Positions 21,430-32,040 of a stretch of DNA of 34,321 bases are shown here, one piece after another. The notes below the pieces were generated by a model that saw only the letters and a list, made by a program, of their open reading frames with translations, made no database searches and had not been told where the DNA came from. The number at the start of each line of letters is the position of its first letter. Position 1 is the first letter of the stretch. The stretch comes from Physcia stellaris (Eukaryota; Ascomycota; Lecanoromycetes; Caliciales; Physciaceae). The DNA lies in NCBI GenBank assembly GCA_018902385.1, contig JABSSW010000094.1, forward strand, positions 1 to 34,321, given 5' to 3'. The translations under genes and the position numbers were made by a program.

Positions 21430-21464
21430 CTTTAAGGGTGCCTGGGGGGTTTTCAAAATGCTCC
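21430..21464 (+). repeat. Left terminal inverted repeat of the MITE-like element
   Basis: 35 bp beginning CTTTAAGGG next to a TA dinucleotide, containing CTGGGGGGTTTT and ending AATGCTCC. It pairs with 22088-22122 with five mismatches and no gap. Confidence 0.78.
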
Positions 21465-22087
21465 TGATAGGCTTGGCTAGAGGCTAATTGTATCGAGGTG
21501 CTTCCCAAAGTGCCAAGCATTTCTGTAGCATTTCCTGTAGAATAGCTTTCCTAGAACAGAGTTTTGCAACACAACATGTAGTATCATGCAATCAATATCA
21601 ATATCAATTCGATGCGCAAAGCTTTGATGTCAGCATATCATTTGTTGATATGAAAATCTACAACATTTTTAAGCTTTCAACGAATCAACGGGAACAACAG
21701 TACGCAACATACATCCACGCCACTCAAAATTGAATTGCAAAATCGTGCGATTCGGCCGATTTTCACGCGGGGGTGGCACTCAGAGTATTGTGTGCCAACG
21801 TGGGCGTGCTCATTGATGCGTGCGCATGCGCATTGCGCAGGGGATGTCTATGATCTATGCGCTCCAATCCGGAGAACCCTGGGAAGTTTAAGGTTGAACC
21901 TAGCAAAATTTAAGGTTGATTTCCCGAGACTAGCGTATTTTCTCTGGAAAAGCTCGCCAAAAAGCAAATTCCTCTCGAGAGCCTTGTATATGTGACAGAT
22001 TTTGAGTGTTAGAGTATCTCGATATCTTCTCGAGGTACTTGACTAGGCGATATATTGCGCTAGAAATATTCTATCCAGATTCCTCAG

Positions 22088-22122
22088 GGAGCATTGCGCA
22101 AACCCCCCAGCCGCCCTTAAAG
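22088..22122 (-). repeat. Right terminal inverted repeat of the MITE-like element
   Basis: Reverse complement begins CTTTAAGGGCGGCTGGGGGG and ends AATGCTCC. It is followed on the + strand by TA (22123-22124). Confidence 0.78.
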
Positions 22123-22204
22123 TATCTTAAATTTACACATGTTAAACGATGGAAACCCCCTGTTGATACCGCATTACGCTATACCAAACCCCTTTTAATA
22201 AGGG

Positions 22205-23826
22205 TTATGCAAACTCAGCATCCACTTCCTCATAATGATCGAAAAATCCTTTGAAAAGCTTCACCCCTAGTCCGGGATCTAGGCTTCCAATTGTTGCTCG
22301 AATGGAATGCATGGAAAGTTGTGGTATACCAGCGTCAATAGCCCTCACGCCCATGGCTGACGACAGCATTGGCCCCACAGTACCTCCCGACCGAGAATCG
22401 TTTCTGATCTGGAACACTTGAAGAGTCGAATTACACTTGTCTGCCACGCGTTGGAGAAGGGCGCTGCTGACCGAGTCTGTGGTTGTGTGGCCATTCGGAT
22501 CTGCTTGGATTGCGATTCCTACATTCAGGCGAGGGGAATGATTCTCCAAGTATGATCCCAGATAGTTGGGATTAACTGCGTGGGAGACGTCGGCCGAGAT
22601 GAGGAAGCTGTTGGCGTAGGTTTGGCTCAAGATGTTTGCAGAGCTTGTGTTGTCATTGAACACCTCGCAGATGCGGGAGATAGTGCCAGGTAGGAGATTA
22701 CTATGCGCGCCTTGTCTGAGGAGCGAACCAATCTCTTCATCATCGAACAGACCAACGACTTTGAGGATACCGCTGTTTTCCGATGGGGATCTGTTGTCGA
22801 AGATGCTCGGTGCAGTAGTGGAAGCGATCAAAGCTTCGATGGCTGAGAAGCAACAGAGTTTGTCGTCAACGCGACCTGCGAATATGAATTCTTTATCGAG
22901 GCCACCAAGCTGTGCAGGCTGAATGTCAAATAATTCCAATTCCCAGTTCACGATGGAGGAGTCTGCAGTTCGTGAGTTTAACATCTACAGTAAGAGGATG
23001 CTGAGGACTTACACTCCTCTATCCCTAGCTCTTCAGCGATGACCTTGACAAGGCGTGGTGGTTGGGTTGCAGCAAATGTTTGCGAGCCCGCCGCTTTCGG
23101 TGTGAACCCACCACCATTTTCTGACTCGGACCCGTCTAATCCTATGATTGGCACCATCTGAGTTTCCTTGTTGACATTCGCGAGGCTTGCAGCCGCTCCA
23201 AAGTGCGGTGCTAAGGTTGGTATCCGCGCAATCGGCCATGCTAATTTCACCAATCTCGTCTCTATTTTGCCAGAATCATTATCCTTGACGAGGACTCTCC
23301 CACCGATACCAAGATCCCGGTCAAACCAGGTTGTGTTTAGCCCGCCGGCGTAGGGGGCAACTCCAAGCTGTGTATATCCCGCCTTGCTTGGGAGGGTGGG
23401 TATGGGCTTTAATCTAGCAGATAGCGCATCCACATGGCAAGCGATCATACTGGCTCCGTTGCCTGCTTCGTAGTCCATGCCCACGGTGAAGGCGATGAGA
23501 GAGCTTCCATTCCGCTCCAAGTAGTATTTGCCGCCCTTTTTGAGTTTTCCGGTCCATGAAGCACGCTCTGACAATCTGGTGAAGCCGTAGAACTCGAGCT
23601 TTTTGGCGAAGTATGCGACAGCGTGGAACACTGTCGGGTTTTCCGATATGAATGAGAGGAACGGCTTGGTATATGATCCGACATCGACACTGGATGTTCC
23701 ACCTTGCTTGATGTGTAGGTGGCCGGCTGTAGTGCTTTGCTCTTCATCCTTCTCCTCAATCTTCATCGCTCCCAAAGACACATTGAATGAATGCTCGAGG
23801 TGCGCGCCCCTCGACTTGCGGGTCAT
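22205..23826 (-). CDS. M18 aspartyl aminopeptidase (Ape1/Lap4/DNPEP family), two exons
   Basis: Zinc metallopeptidase that removes N-terminal Asp/Glu; family members are vacuolar (yeast Ape1) or cytosolic (DNPEP, Ape4). Exons 23013-23826 and 22205-22962 flank a 50-nt intron (GTAAGT...TGCAG). The join reads IEEYSSIVNWELELFDIQ, giving 523 residues, close to yeast Ape1. Expected metal-site blocks are all present: HVDALSARLKP (family HxD), AGRVDDKLCCFSAIEAL (Asp ligand), GLFDDEEIGS (catalytic Glu-Glu), SADVSHAVNPNYLGSY and QLSMHSIRATIG near the C-terminus (His ligand). The substitution RVDDKL for the usual NLDNRL is mild. The N-terminal 50 residues are polar and Ala/Ser/Gly-rich; whether they are a vacuolar propeptide is not certain. 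It shares a 510-bp divergent promoter region with the next gene. Confidence 0.93.
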
Positions 23827-24336
23827 AGTTCTTGATAGAGTGAATGTTTAACAGAAATAGAAGAGCCTTTGTGAAAGAGGAGAATGAATCTCTAAGTTGC
23901 CGGAGACGATATCAGGAATATAAGGAAGAAGTCGCTGCTTGATGCTAGAAGGAATGGTCATGAATCATGAGGGATTGGCGAAGGTGATCTCCAGTCGCGT
24001 CACCGCGTAGCTGCAGTCATGTGGGCAGCCGACGGCTTGAGCCATCCAGGAACCGGGCGCGTTCTACCTTCATGACAGGCCCATGACGAATAACACTCAT
24101 CATGTCTCTATTTTACATCTCGTGGTTGAAGTAACGAGAGAGTTGATTCCTGCCGCTTAGAGAGACACCAGGGACAATGCGGAACATCTATGAAACAGCG
24201 TGCGATCGGCCCTTGCGGAGTAAAGCCAGCATGAAGGTTTCAGATTATTGCGGCGGTGCAAAATGAATAGGCAACGAAACCGTCGCAAGGCTGGCTTGTG
24301 AAGAATATTAATGCCTCCGATGCCTCCTTATTGGCC
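23827..24336. promoter_or_regulatory. Shared divergent promoter region (aminopeptidase - / anchored protein +)
   Basis: 510 bp between two divergent start codons. A CCAAT box on the minus strand (ATTGG at 23974-23978) lies about 150 bp upstream of the aminopeptidase start, a usual place for a HAP/CBC-bound element in ascomycetes. No clear TATA box. The GTG-initiated extension of the plus-strand frame at 24298 is not a plausible eukaryotic start. Confidence 0.45.
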
Positions 24337-26375
24337 ATGGGCGAACGAGATGTCGAGCTTGGAATTTTATCTGCGCACCCGGCGGAAGCTCTATTGAGCC
24401 TCGAGACACCAAGCTCATCAAGCGCATTCCACCCTCCCAACTCATACCCCACGCAACCAGCAGTGACCGAGGATAAGGAAGAGCCTGGGGACAGCGATGC
24501 TGATTCCACTGCAATCGAGAATGGCGCCGCCATCACGCAAGACAGCCAGGCCATTTTTGATGACGACGACTATGTCAGGCTCCCGCGCAGAAAGGTCGAG
24601 CAACTGATGGGCATGTGGATCGAGGTCTTGCAACAAAGCCTACAAGCGAAGGACCGGTCACATGATGTTCTTCCGTTACCTCGCAAGCCATCTAGCAGCT
24701 CCTTGCCACAATTCACGCCTTCGATGAGCATAAGTCGTTACCCACCCGTTTCATACCCTCCAAATTCATACCCATGGGCGACCGTCAAGCCCATGGCTCA
24801 ATTTGAGCTGGAGGCAGAAGACGGGTGGAGAAGGATGGGCAGAAGCATGTGGAAGACCCCAGAAAACCTGGCGCATCTCGAAGACAGCTGGAGATACCTT
24901 TGGGAACCGATGGTGGGTGTGGACAAGGGGCTATTTCAATGGCAGGTCGACGAAGAGATTAGGAAGAGGCTACAATACAATCTCGTCGACGCATTGAACG
25001 CCAACGAGAGGATCGTTAGTGCCAATATGTTTATGCGGCGAGATTACCGTACCATATCAACTTTCATTACTCTGATAGGTCTTAGGCTGAACGACCAGTA
25101 TCGATCTTATCATCGTTTTCCAGAAATGGGGCCTGTGAAGCAAATCAATATTTTGATCGAATGTATCTGGGCTTGCAATGCCTTTGATCCGAGCAACGAT
25201 ATCAAGGATGGATATCGGGAAGGTCCACGCTTGAGCAATGTCTTGACAGCTTGCTACAGACGTGGGGTTCTTCCTCGACCAGAAGAAGGCTTTGACGATT
25301 ATGTTACTATGGAAGTTCTGAAGAAACATTGTCAGGCGGTCAGAAGAGCGTTGCACTTGATCAACCTACTACAGAAGCATCAGATTTCTATCTACATGCA
25401 ATGCCAGACTCTGAGTCAAGCTCGTGAACTCTGGAGTATGCCATTGCCCGATGTCGAAGCACCACTGTTACATTTGCCATATCGCTCAAGCACTCTTCGC
25501 GACGGCACTGACGCCTTCCTGCGCATCGACGATTTCAACCTCCGAGATCTCCAGACCCTAGGCCACCTGCAGATCCAATGGACCTCGTACTGGGACGAGC
25601 ACCTCCAGCTCGAAACCAGCTCCACAGCCAACATACTCAAGATATACTGGTTCCAACCAAAGCTCGCTCGATATCTAGTCGAGAAGTGAGTTACTATTCC
25701 CCATCCCATCCAACGCCAGACAAATTCACCACTAACACCATCCCTCCCAGCCATCTCTGCTCCCAACTCTCCTCCAACGAACTCACCCGCCGCGAAGACG
25801 AGCTCTTCAGAACCTGGTGCCTAATCTTCACCTCCAAAACCCGCCCGCGCGAATCAACCGCACAGTACAAATCCCTCCGCGCACCCCGCTGGCTCTCCCT
25901 CCTCGGACACACAAAACTCAACACCTGGACCCCAGAACAAGCAACCAACAACGCGCCCGACTCGGGCCCTCTCCTCTCCAAATTCCTCTCCCCCTCCCCC
26001 TCTCCCTTCCCCTCTTTCTCTTTTCCCTCCCCCTCCACCCCCTCCTCTAACATCACAGACAACCCCTACTGCCTCGAACCCCCCACCCACCTCCTCCTGC
26101 AATGGTCCCGCGCCGGCAAAAAGCTGCCCCACGACCGCATCTCCTACGCCCAATTCCCCATCTACGGCGACCGCCTGCGCGAACTGCGCACCTACATGGA
26201 TAGCCAGCAGCCGACGGGCCTGCGGGCGCTGTGGAAGGATCGCAGGAACTCGAGCGCGTATTATACGTTTTGGTTCGTGACGGTGTTTGGGAGCGCGAGT
26301 GTCCTGCTTGCGGCGGCGGCGTTGGCGGTCGGGATTGCGCAGACTTGGGCTGCTTTTAGGGGGCTGGAGGGGTGA
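24337..26375 (+). CDS. Fungal-specific protein with single C-terminal membrane anchor, two exons
   Basis: Exons 24337-25685 and 25751-26375; the 65-nt intron (GTGAGT...CCCAG) turns VEK into VENHLCSQL and gives 657 residues. I chose ATG 24337 because it sits in a good context (ggccATGG) and no ATG precedes it in frame. Residues 1-80 are acidic/Ser-rich and disordered. The middle is helical and Trp-rich (DGWRRMGRSMWKTPENL, EDSWRYLWEP) with no domain I can name. A Ser/Pro/Phe linker (SPSPSPFPSFSFPSPSTPSS) is encoded by a pure pyrimidine tract. The last 65 residues read YAQFPIYGDRLRELRTYMDSQ, then KDRRNSSAYYTFWFVTVFGSASVLLAAAALAVGIAQ, a single membrane span. That tail resembles one I associate with many uncharacterised Pezizomycotina proteins. 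Function unknown; a tail-anchored topology is inferred. Confidence 0.85.
25983..26036 (+). repeat. 54-nt pure pyrimidine tract inside an exon
   Basis: 54 consecutive C/T bases in exon 2 of the C-terminally anchored protein, coding for the Ser/Pro/Phe linker. It is very dense in CpC and CpT, the exact sites that have vanished from the flanking arms, so the gene island is clearly exempt from that process. Low-complexity DNA; likely variable in length between isolates. Confidence 0.85.
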
Positions 26376-26869
26376 GCTTTGGGGGTTAGGGGGAAGGGTA
26401 GTTTTTGAGGAAGGAGGAGGGGGGTGGGGTGGGGTGGGTTTGCATGTAATATTCTAGGTACTTTAGTATTGGAGGAGAGGTTCGTTCTTTCCCAAAGTCG
26501 GGCAGCTGGTTGTGGTGTCACCAAAATACTAAAAGCATTGGGTCTCTGAAACTTTTTCCCTTTTCTTTTCGTTTCTGTTCTTTTTCTTCCACAATCCCTA
26601 GAAATACAGACTCGCGACCTCAGCATCCCCACTCAACCACCAAGGCGCTGGGATAGCTCGACGTCGAAACGGGGGAGATCACGAAGACCTCACCCCGAAT
26701 CGACGGAGACACATCCCAAACGCCCCACCATCATCACCTCTAAGAATACACGGAAAAAAAAAGGTCCAGCAAACAACTTAATCCGCCCGAAAAACAGAAC
26801 TCCCAAAACGCCATATTCCCAAACCCCGGGTATCCGTTTCCCCCCTCAAAAACACCTCGCTAAAACCCG
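26376..26869. other. Convergent 3' intergenic region
   Basis: 494 bp between two tail-to-tail genes, expected to hold both 3' UTRs and polyadenylation sites. It begins with a G-rich run on the + strand and contains an A-rich stretch (26750-26761). No ORF of interest. Confidence 0.45.
26419..26438 (+). promoter_or_regulatory. Predicted G-quadruplex motif in a 3' UTR
   Basis: G6-T-G4-T-G4-T-G3: four G-runs of at least three with single-T loops, 44 bp past the stop codon of the anchored-protein gene on its coding strand. The sequence satisfies the standard G4 pattern with very short loops. A role in 3' end formation or mRNA stability would be inference. Confidence 0.6.
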
Positions 26870-28396
26870 CTAAATCACCAACCCAAATATATCGCTTCCC
26901 TCGCCGCACAAATCAAACTCACGCCCCAGCTTTAGCATACCGATACCGATACGCCTGGCCCCCCTCCCTCCCCTTCCCCTTCCATTTCCAACCTCCCTCC
27001 GCCCCCACTCCGCCATCAGCGCCTTGGACATCTTCTCCCGCTCGCGAAACAGCAGCTCTACCCTCCCTCTCCACTCCTCCTCCCGCGCTTCCGCTGCTGC
27101 GGTCGCTTCGGAGAGCTGCGTCTCTGTGGCCGCTAAGCGGGCTGCGGTGGTGGAGAGGGAGTGCTGTGTTGATGCTAGAGCGGATTTGGTGGTTGCGAGT
27201 GCTTGGATGGCGTTCTCGGCTTTTTGGCGCAGGTGCGAGCGCGCGGTGTCGCGGTCGCGGAGTTGGGATTTGAGGGTTTGGATCGAGGTTGTTGCTGCGA
27301 TGTCGCGATCGCGGAGTTGGGATTCGAGAGACTGGATCTCGGCTGCTGCTGTGCTTTCGCGGTCGTGGGCTTGGGATTTGAGGGTTTGGAGCGAGGCTGC
27401 GGAGGCTATGTCGCGGTCGCGGAGTTGGGACTTGAGAGTCTGGATCTCGGCTGCAGAGGCCATGTCGCCATCGCGAGCTCGGGATTCCAGAGTCTGGATC
27501 TCGGCCGCGGTCGCAGTTTCTCGGTCCTGGCTTGTCTGGAGTTGAGCGCCGTGCGCGGTTTGCTGCTCGCGGAAACGGTCTTGCAGGTCTTCGAAGCTGG
27601 TTTGCAGTTTCGCGTTGCTTCGTTCCAGGGCTTGGTATGCGGTTTTCTGCGCTTCGGACTCGCGGTCTAGAGACTTGAAGGCGCGCTCGATGTTTTCGTA
27701 GGCCGAGGCGTAGGAGGCGTTGTCGCGCTCGAGGCTGATGTTCGCGGTGCGTAGGTCTTTGTTTTCGTGGCGCAGGCGCTCGATTTCGGCTTGGAGGGCT
27801 GAGATGTCTGGGGTTGGTGCTGGAGGAGAGCTGCGACGAGAGTTGGTCGGTTTCTTTACTGGTAAACCTGCGGAGGAGCCACTACCGGAGCCGCGACGGG
27901 AGACTGGTGTCGGTGAGTTTGGTGCGCGAGGGATAACGTTCTCGGTGATGCGTGAATAGGCTTGCGCTGGGAGGGGGTAGACGCTGTCATTAGGGACGTC
28001 CTCGACTCTTGGGCCGCGCCTAAGCATCATGGGCGACGGGGTGTTGCTGTCGAGAGGCTCGGTGAATCCGGAGATCTCCTCTCTGGCATATGGATCAGGT
28101 GAGTATCTCTCCGTATCATTCTTGGTTTTTTCATTATCGATAGCTGATATCTGCTGCTTTGTGGGCTGCTCTACGGTTTCTGGCTTCGGGTCTTCACCCT
28201 TGCGCGAGTCATCTTTCTCGTTGGCGCCAGTACCCTTCATCCATTTCTCCATGTTCAGTGTGAAGTCCGTGGGACCGTCATCCTCGCTGTCGACAATACT
28301 GACAGTGCGCTTGCGATCTGGAATAATCATGCCACTGCTTTTCTCCAGATTCCCCAGGTCGAGCTGAAAGCCGCCCAGGCTGAATTGGTCGCTCAT
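26870..28396 (-). CDS. Coiled-coil protein with 18-residue tandem repeats, function unknown
   Basis: A single open frame of 508 codons. The N-terminal half is polar and Ser/Pro-rich, opening with MSDQFSLGGFQLDLGNLEKSSG and the acidic motif EDDGPTDFTLNMEKWMKG (residues about 38-55). Residues about 200-450 form a long coiled coil with heptad spacing (ISALQAEIERLRHENKDLR...). Inside it, residues about 294-383 are five 18-residue units of the type AAEIQTLKSQLRDRDIAS. A further helical block, EEWRGRVELLFREREKMSKALMAEWGRREVG, is followed by a Gly/Arg-rich stretch and a short hydrophobic end. The combination suggests a structural or cytoskeleton/spindle-pole type fungal protein, but I cannot name the family. 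The last 40 codons may be less reliable, as a late intron cannot be excluded. Convergent with the upstream gene. Confidence 0.8.
   Translation of the reverse strand: MSDQFSLGGFQLDLGNLEKSSGMIIPDRKRTVSIVDSEDDGPTDFTLNMEKWMKGTGANEKDDSRKGEDPKPETVEQPTKQQISAIDNEKTKNDTERYSPDPYAREEISGFTEPLDSNTPSPMMLRRGPRVEDVPNDSVYPLPAQAYSRITENVIPRAPNSPTPVSRRGSGSGSSAGLPVKKPTNSRRSSPPAPTPDISALQAEIERLRHENKDLRTANISLERDNASYASAYENIERAFKSLDRESEAQKTAYQALERSNAKLQTSFEDLQDRFREQQTAHGAQLQTSQDRETATAAEIQTLESRARDGDMASAAEIQTLKSQLRDRDIASAASLQTLKSQAHDRESTAAAEIQSLESQLRDRDIAATTSIQTLKSQLRDRDTARSHLRQKAENAIQALATTKSALASTQHSLSTTAARLAATETQLSEATAAAEAREEEWRGRVELLFREREKMSKALMAEWGRREVGNGRGRGGRGARRIGIGMLKLGREFDLCGEGSDIFGLVI
27247..27516 (-). repeat. 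Five tandem 54-bp units within the coiled-coil gene
   Basis: Units start at 27247, 27301, 27355, 27409 and 27463, each 54 bp and in frame. Each carries a version of tgtcgcggtcgcggagttgg. Every unit encodes 18 residues (for example SAAEIQTLKSQLRDRDIA). 54 bp is not a multiple of 21 bp (seven codons), so each unit shifts the heptad register by four residues. Confidence 0.88.
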
Positions 28397-28949
28397 TGCG
28401 GTGGCAATTGATGGCTTGCTTGCTTTCTACTATTTTTCCAGACTCGGCCAAGCGTGATATTACGTGGATAACTGAATAAAGCTTGGTTGCACTTGCTTGT
28501 TGATGGATGATGGATGATGAAAATGAATTGGAAGGAAGTGACGCGAAATCGGCTGTTGAGTGTTTACATTTTAGACTTGGAGCACCCGCAGCTAGTGATA
28601 GCAGCTTATCGATAAGAAGCTGCGGAGCATGTGAATTTCCTCCATTCACGCACGAACTCACGTGCTTCTAAAACTAAAGGTAAGATTGAGAGACGCGAAG
28701 CTCAGCGGTGGTCGCTGTGTTTGTTTCCATGTTTCAAGTCAGTGAAGACATTTAATCCAAAATGCTGATTGTCTTCAAGATGTACACTCGCACTCTCGAT
28801 TAACACGAGCGTTCTGGGTTTGTCGGAAGTCTAGATTCCTTCCTGAACGCCCTGGTGTAGACCCTGCAGGTGCGATGGCTGCTATGGTCGCTAGTTAGTC
28901 ATCGAATAGCATATCTGGCCTCTGGCCGTAGATAGTAAATTAATCACCT
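28397..28949. other. Upstream region of the coiled-coil gene and right edge of the gene island
   Basis: About 550 bp of normal composition with no convincing gene. It includes the promoter of the minus-strand coiled-coil gene and a short palindromic word, gcttatcgataag (28604-28616). From about 28930 the sequence becomes AT-rich and passes into the right arm. Confidence 0.45.
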
Positions 28950-30129
28950 TTTATCACTCAATTGTGTCCTATCGTAATATCGACTTTCTTGTTGTTTCTA
29001 CTATTTGAATTCTTCATTTGATGATTTAGTCAGAAATTATTTAAATTTTTATCATTGATTCGCAATCAAGATTCGAAATTGAATGTTACGAAAATACAAA
29101 ACGTCGAGTGAAATTGAAATTACGATAAAAAAACTTGAAAATCGTCAAACGTCAAAACTCAAAATTTACAATACAATAACGATTATTTATCATCAAAAAC
29201 ATCATTCACAATTATTACATCAATTATTAAAATTACGATTTTATCATATCGCAAAATCATTCAACAATTCATTTTATTTATCATCGATTTGTTTATTCGA
29301 AATATTCGCATTTTTCGTTATCAATTTTGACAATTTTATCATAATCGATTTTAATCGAAATCAATTGAATTCGCATTTTTCGAAAAATGAACATTTTCGT
29401 TGATCGATTTTTTCAACGATTGAAAAAAAACATTTTGTTATAATTTTTTTTTTTTAAAAATTTATCATTTTTCAATTATTTCATCGAAACAAATTGAAAA
29501 TATTTATTATAAATTTTTTTTTTGAAAATAAATTGATGTCAAAATCGAATTTTGACATAAATTTTATTTTTGATTTGTACAAAATTCGAAAAAAAAAACA
29601 AACGAAAAAAATTCGTTTGTGAAATTCAATTAAATTATTTGTTCAAAAATCAAAAATTTTAATGTCGATAAATAACAAAACATTAAAAAACGAATTTTTC
29701 GAAATTATTTCAATATTCGCAATCATTTCGATATTTGAATTATCAATTAAATTTATTGATTTATCAAAATCTTTTGCGATAAACAATTTCGTTATTTTTA
29801 TTGAATTTTCAAAATCAAAAAATCGAATTTTCATTTTCATTAACGAATTAATTTCATTTTTTAAACAATTTCAACGAAAAATTTTTCATTTTTATCGTAA
29901 AACGATTTTTGTGAAAATATTTTTACAACATTTCACGAAACAATTTATCATTTTCAAAAACATCAATACGTTAAAAACGTTTGTCGTAATTGATTATCAA
30001 AAAAAAATGTTTTCGAAAATTATACAAATTTCGAATTTTCACGAATATTTTTCGAAAAATTTTTTCGATGATTACGATTCATCGAAATTCAATATTTGTC
30101 ACAATCACAATTAAACACGAAAAACAAAA

Positions 30130-30560
30130 AATTTTTTCAATATTACATCGTTGTATTCAAAATTAAAAAAAATGCAATTAAATAAATTAATGATCAAAAA
30201 AATATTTTGATTAAAAATTGAAATGTTTTTAAAAAAAATTTCATCGAAAAAATTTTTAAAAAAAAAATTAAATACGAATCGATTTTAAATGCATTATATA
30301 ATTTTAAACAATTAAAAAAATCGCTGAATGAATATGTTGAAAAAACGAAAAAAATTCAACGAATATTTTTCAAAAAAATACAAAATCAAATGTTATACAA
30401 AATGATATCGAAATTGAACGATGACATAACGAAAAAAATCGTTAAAAAATAATTGCACAAAAAAAAAATTCGACGTACGATTTTGAAATTATTGTCAAAT
30501 TAATCAAAAATATTATCGAAAATCAAAATAAAAAAATTCGATAACGAAATTACAACGAAA
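30130..30560 (+). pseudogene. Decayed gag (capsid-like) segment
   Basis: Around 30285-30440 the frame gives ALYNFKQLKKSLNEYVEKTK, then KIQNQMLYKMISKLNDDITKKIV. The pattern 'L.NF.Q...ESL.EYV.KA..I......Q...KFI.GLND...R.IV' is typical of retrotransposon gag proteins. TGA/TAA interrupt it where Trp or other residues are expected. Followed by the zinc knuckle 0.4 kb downstream in another frame. Confidence 0.68.
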
Positions 30561-30931
30561 AATGAATTCAAAAAATCGTATGTTTGCAATCATTTTAAAT
30601 CAAAACAACAAAATCATTTCGATTTTTATTCGTCAATTTGTCGATTTCAACGTTTCAACATCATTCAAAAAACGTCAATTTAAAAAACAAAAAAATGTCG
30701 AAAATGTTTTTGTTTTTATCGTAATGATGCATTCAATCAAAAAAACAAAAATACAATTCAAAAAATCAAAATCAAAACAATCAGAATCGAAATAATTAAC
30801 AAAAATATCAAAATCAAAAATATGAAAAACAACAAAATAAAAATTTCAAAAAAAATTTACAACATTTTTTGTATTACGCGTTTGCAATTGCATTATTTGC
30901 AACGTCGTTCAACAATGTTAATTTTTTTATT

Positions 30932-30973
30932 TGTTATAATTGTGAAAAAATCGAACATTTTTTCAAACAATGT
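30932..30973 (+). pseudogene. Gag CCHC zinc knuckle
   Basis: Fourteen codons read CYNCEKIEHFFKQC, an exact C-x2-C-x4-H-x4-C nucleic-acid-binding knuckle as in the nucleocapsid part of retroelement gag. The position that is normally Gly after the second Cys is Glu (GGx to GAx by the arm-wide G-to-A change). The open stretch around it is 30869-31129. Confidence 0.85.
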
Positions 30974-32040
30974 TTTCATTTTCAAACGTTTAAAAAAAAT
31001 AAAAATCGTTTGTTTCGAAAAAATGAAAAAAAAACGATCGACAACACAACAAACATTATTTTCAAAAAAATTTCGTACGACAGAAATTTTTATAATCGAA
31101 CACGATTGTTATTCAACAAACATTCATGATATTTCAAAATAACAAAAAATGATCGACGAATGAAATTTAAACGATGAACAAATGTATTTGAATCAAAACA
31201 ATCAATGCGAATTTTGTGAAAACAAAAAAAAAATGTTGATCGTTAAAAAAAATGCGATCGAATACGAAATTGATCAAAATTTCATTTTGAAAAAAATAAT
31301 GAATCAAAAAAAATTCAAAATCAAAATGTTTCGTCGCATTGAAAATTTTAACAATGATCGATTTCAACAAAATCAAACATCGAAATTTTTTACAAATTTT
31401 GAAAAATTTGATTTTATCGATGAAATTATGAAAAATAAATCAACGAATTCGAAAACGTTACGAAATAATTCGAATGCGTTATTTGTTTCATTGACATCAT
31501 TAATACAAAAAATTCAACAAAAACGAACAACAAAAATAAAACGCAAATACAATTCATAAAAATTGTGAAAACAAACGAAAAAAAATGTTTGATTTCAATG
31601 ATTGAATAAAAAATATCAACATTAACATTGAATTGAAACAATTATTAATCATGATTTCGCGAACAAAAACACAATTGACAAACGTAATAAAATTACAATC
31701 AAATTTCAATCGAAAAAAAAAATTTTTACGACAAAAAACAAAAAAAATGTACAATTTGCAAAACAAATAGAAAAAATCAATCATGTTTATGAAATGACAA
31801 AAAACAATGTGTTTCGATCAAATTCATTACGTTGACATACGATGAAATCACAAAATTTTTACAAACGCATAAAACGTTTCGCAAAAAATTTAACAAACGA
31901 TTTTAAAAAATTTTATCGTCGTTTCATTAATTTTGTTTCATTTCAAATTTCATTAACGAATTTTTTAATGAAAAATTTTTACATTCAAACGATAATCAAA
32001 TTTCGTAAATCATTGTTTAATATTTGAAATATCAAAAAAA

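Larger units (their letters stand above)
21430..22122. mobile_element. MITE-like non-autonomous DNA element with 35-bp TIRs and TA flanks
   Basis: The left end (21430-21464, starting CTTTAAGGG) and the reverse complement of the right end (22088-22122) match at 30 of 35 positions. Both include CTGGGGGGTTT and AATGCTCC. A TA dinucleotide flanks each side (21428-21429 and 22123-22124), as expected for Tc1/mariner/pogo-type insertion. The 693-bp interior has no transposase ORF, so it would depend on a transposase elsewhere. CpT/ApG sites in it are intact, so it has not been hit by the mutation process that destroyed the elements in the arms. It lies 82 bp past the aminopeptidase stop codon and about 380 bp upstream of the methyltransferase-like gene. 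Confidence 0.75.

Noticed and set aside
24298-24336. GTG-initiated N-terminal extension of the C-terminally anchored protein
   Set aside because: GTG is not a normal start in fungal nuclear genes; the ATG at 24337 in a good context is preferred.
24240-24554. Minus-strand 104-codon ORF over the 5' end of the anchored-protein gene
   Set aside because: Antisense shadow of a well-supported coding exon; no domain.
27247-27516. CRISPR-like or other spaced repeat array
   Set aside because: Units are contiguous, in-frame and coding, with no spacers, and the organism is eukaryotic.
27024-27670. Plus-strand ORFs of 173 and 155 codons antisense to the coiled-coil gene
   Set aside because: Their repetitive Trp/Arg/Ser composition is just the reverse complement of the 54-bp repeats. 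The minus-strand frame has clear coiled-coil periodicity and a full-length ORF.
14902-28396. Secondary-metabolite gene cluster suggested by the MFS transporter and methyltransferase-like gene
   Set aside because: No backbone synthase, oxidase or pathway regulator is present; the methyltransferase-like protein appears mitochondrial and the other genes are housekeeping or uncharacterised.
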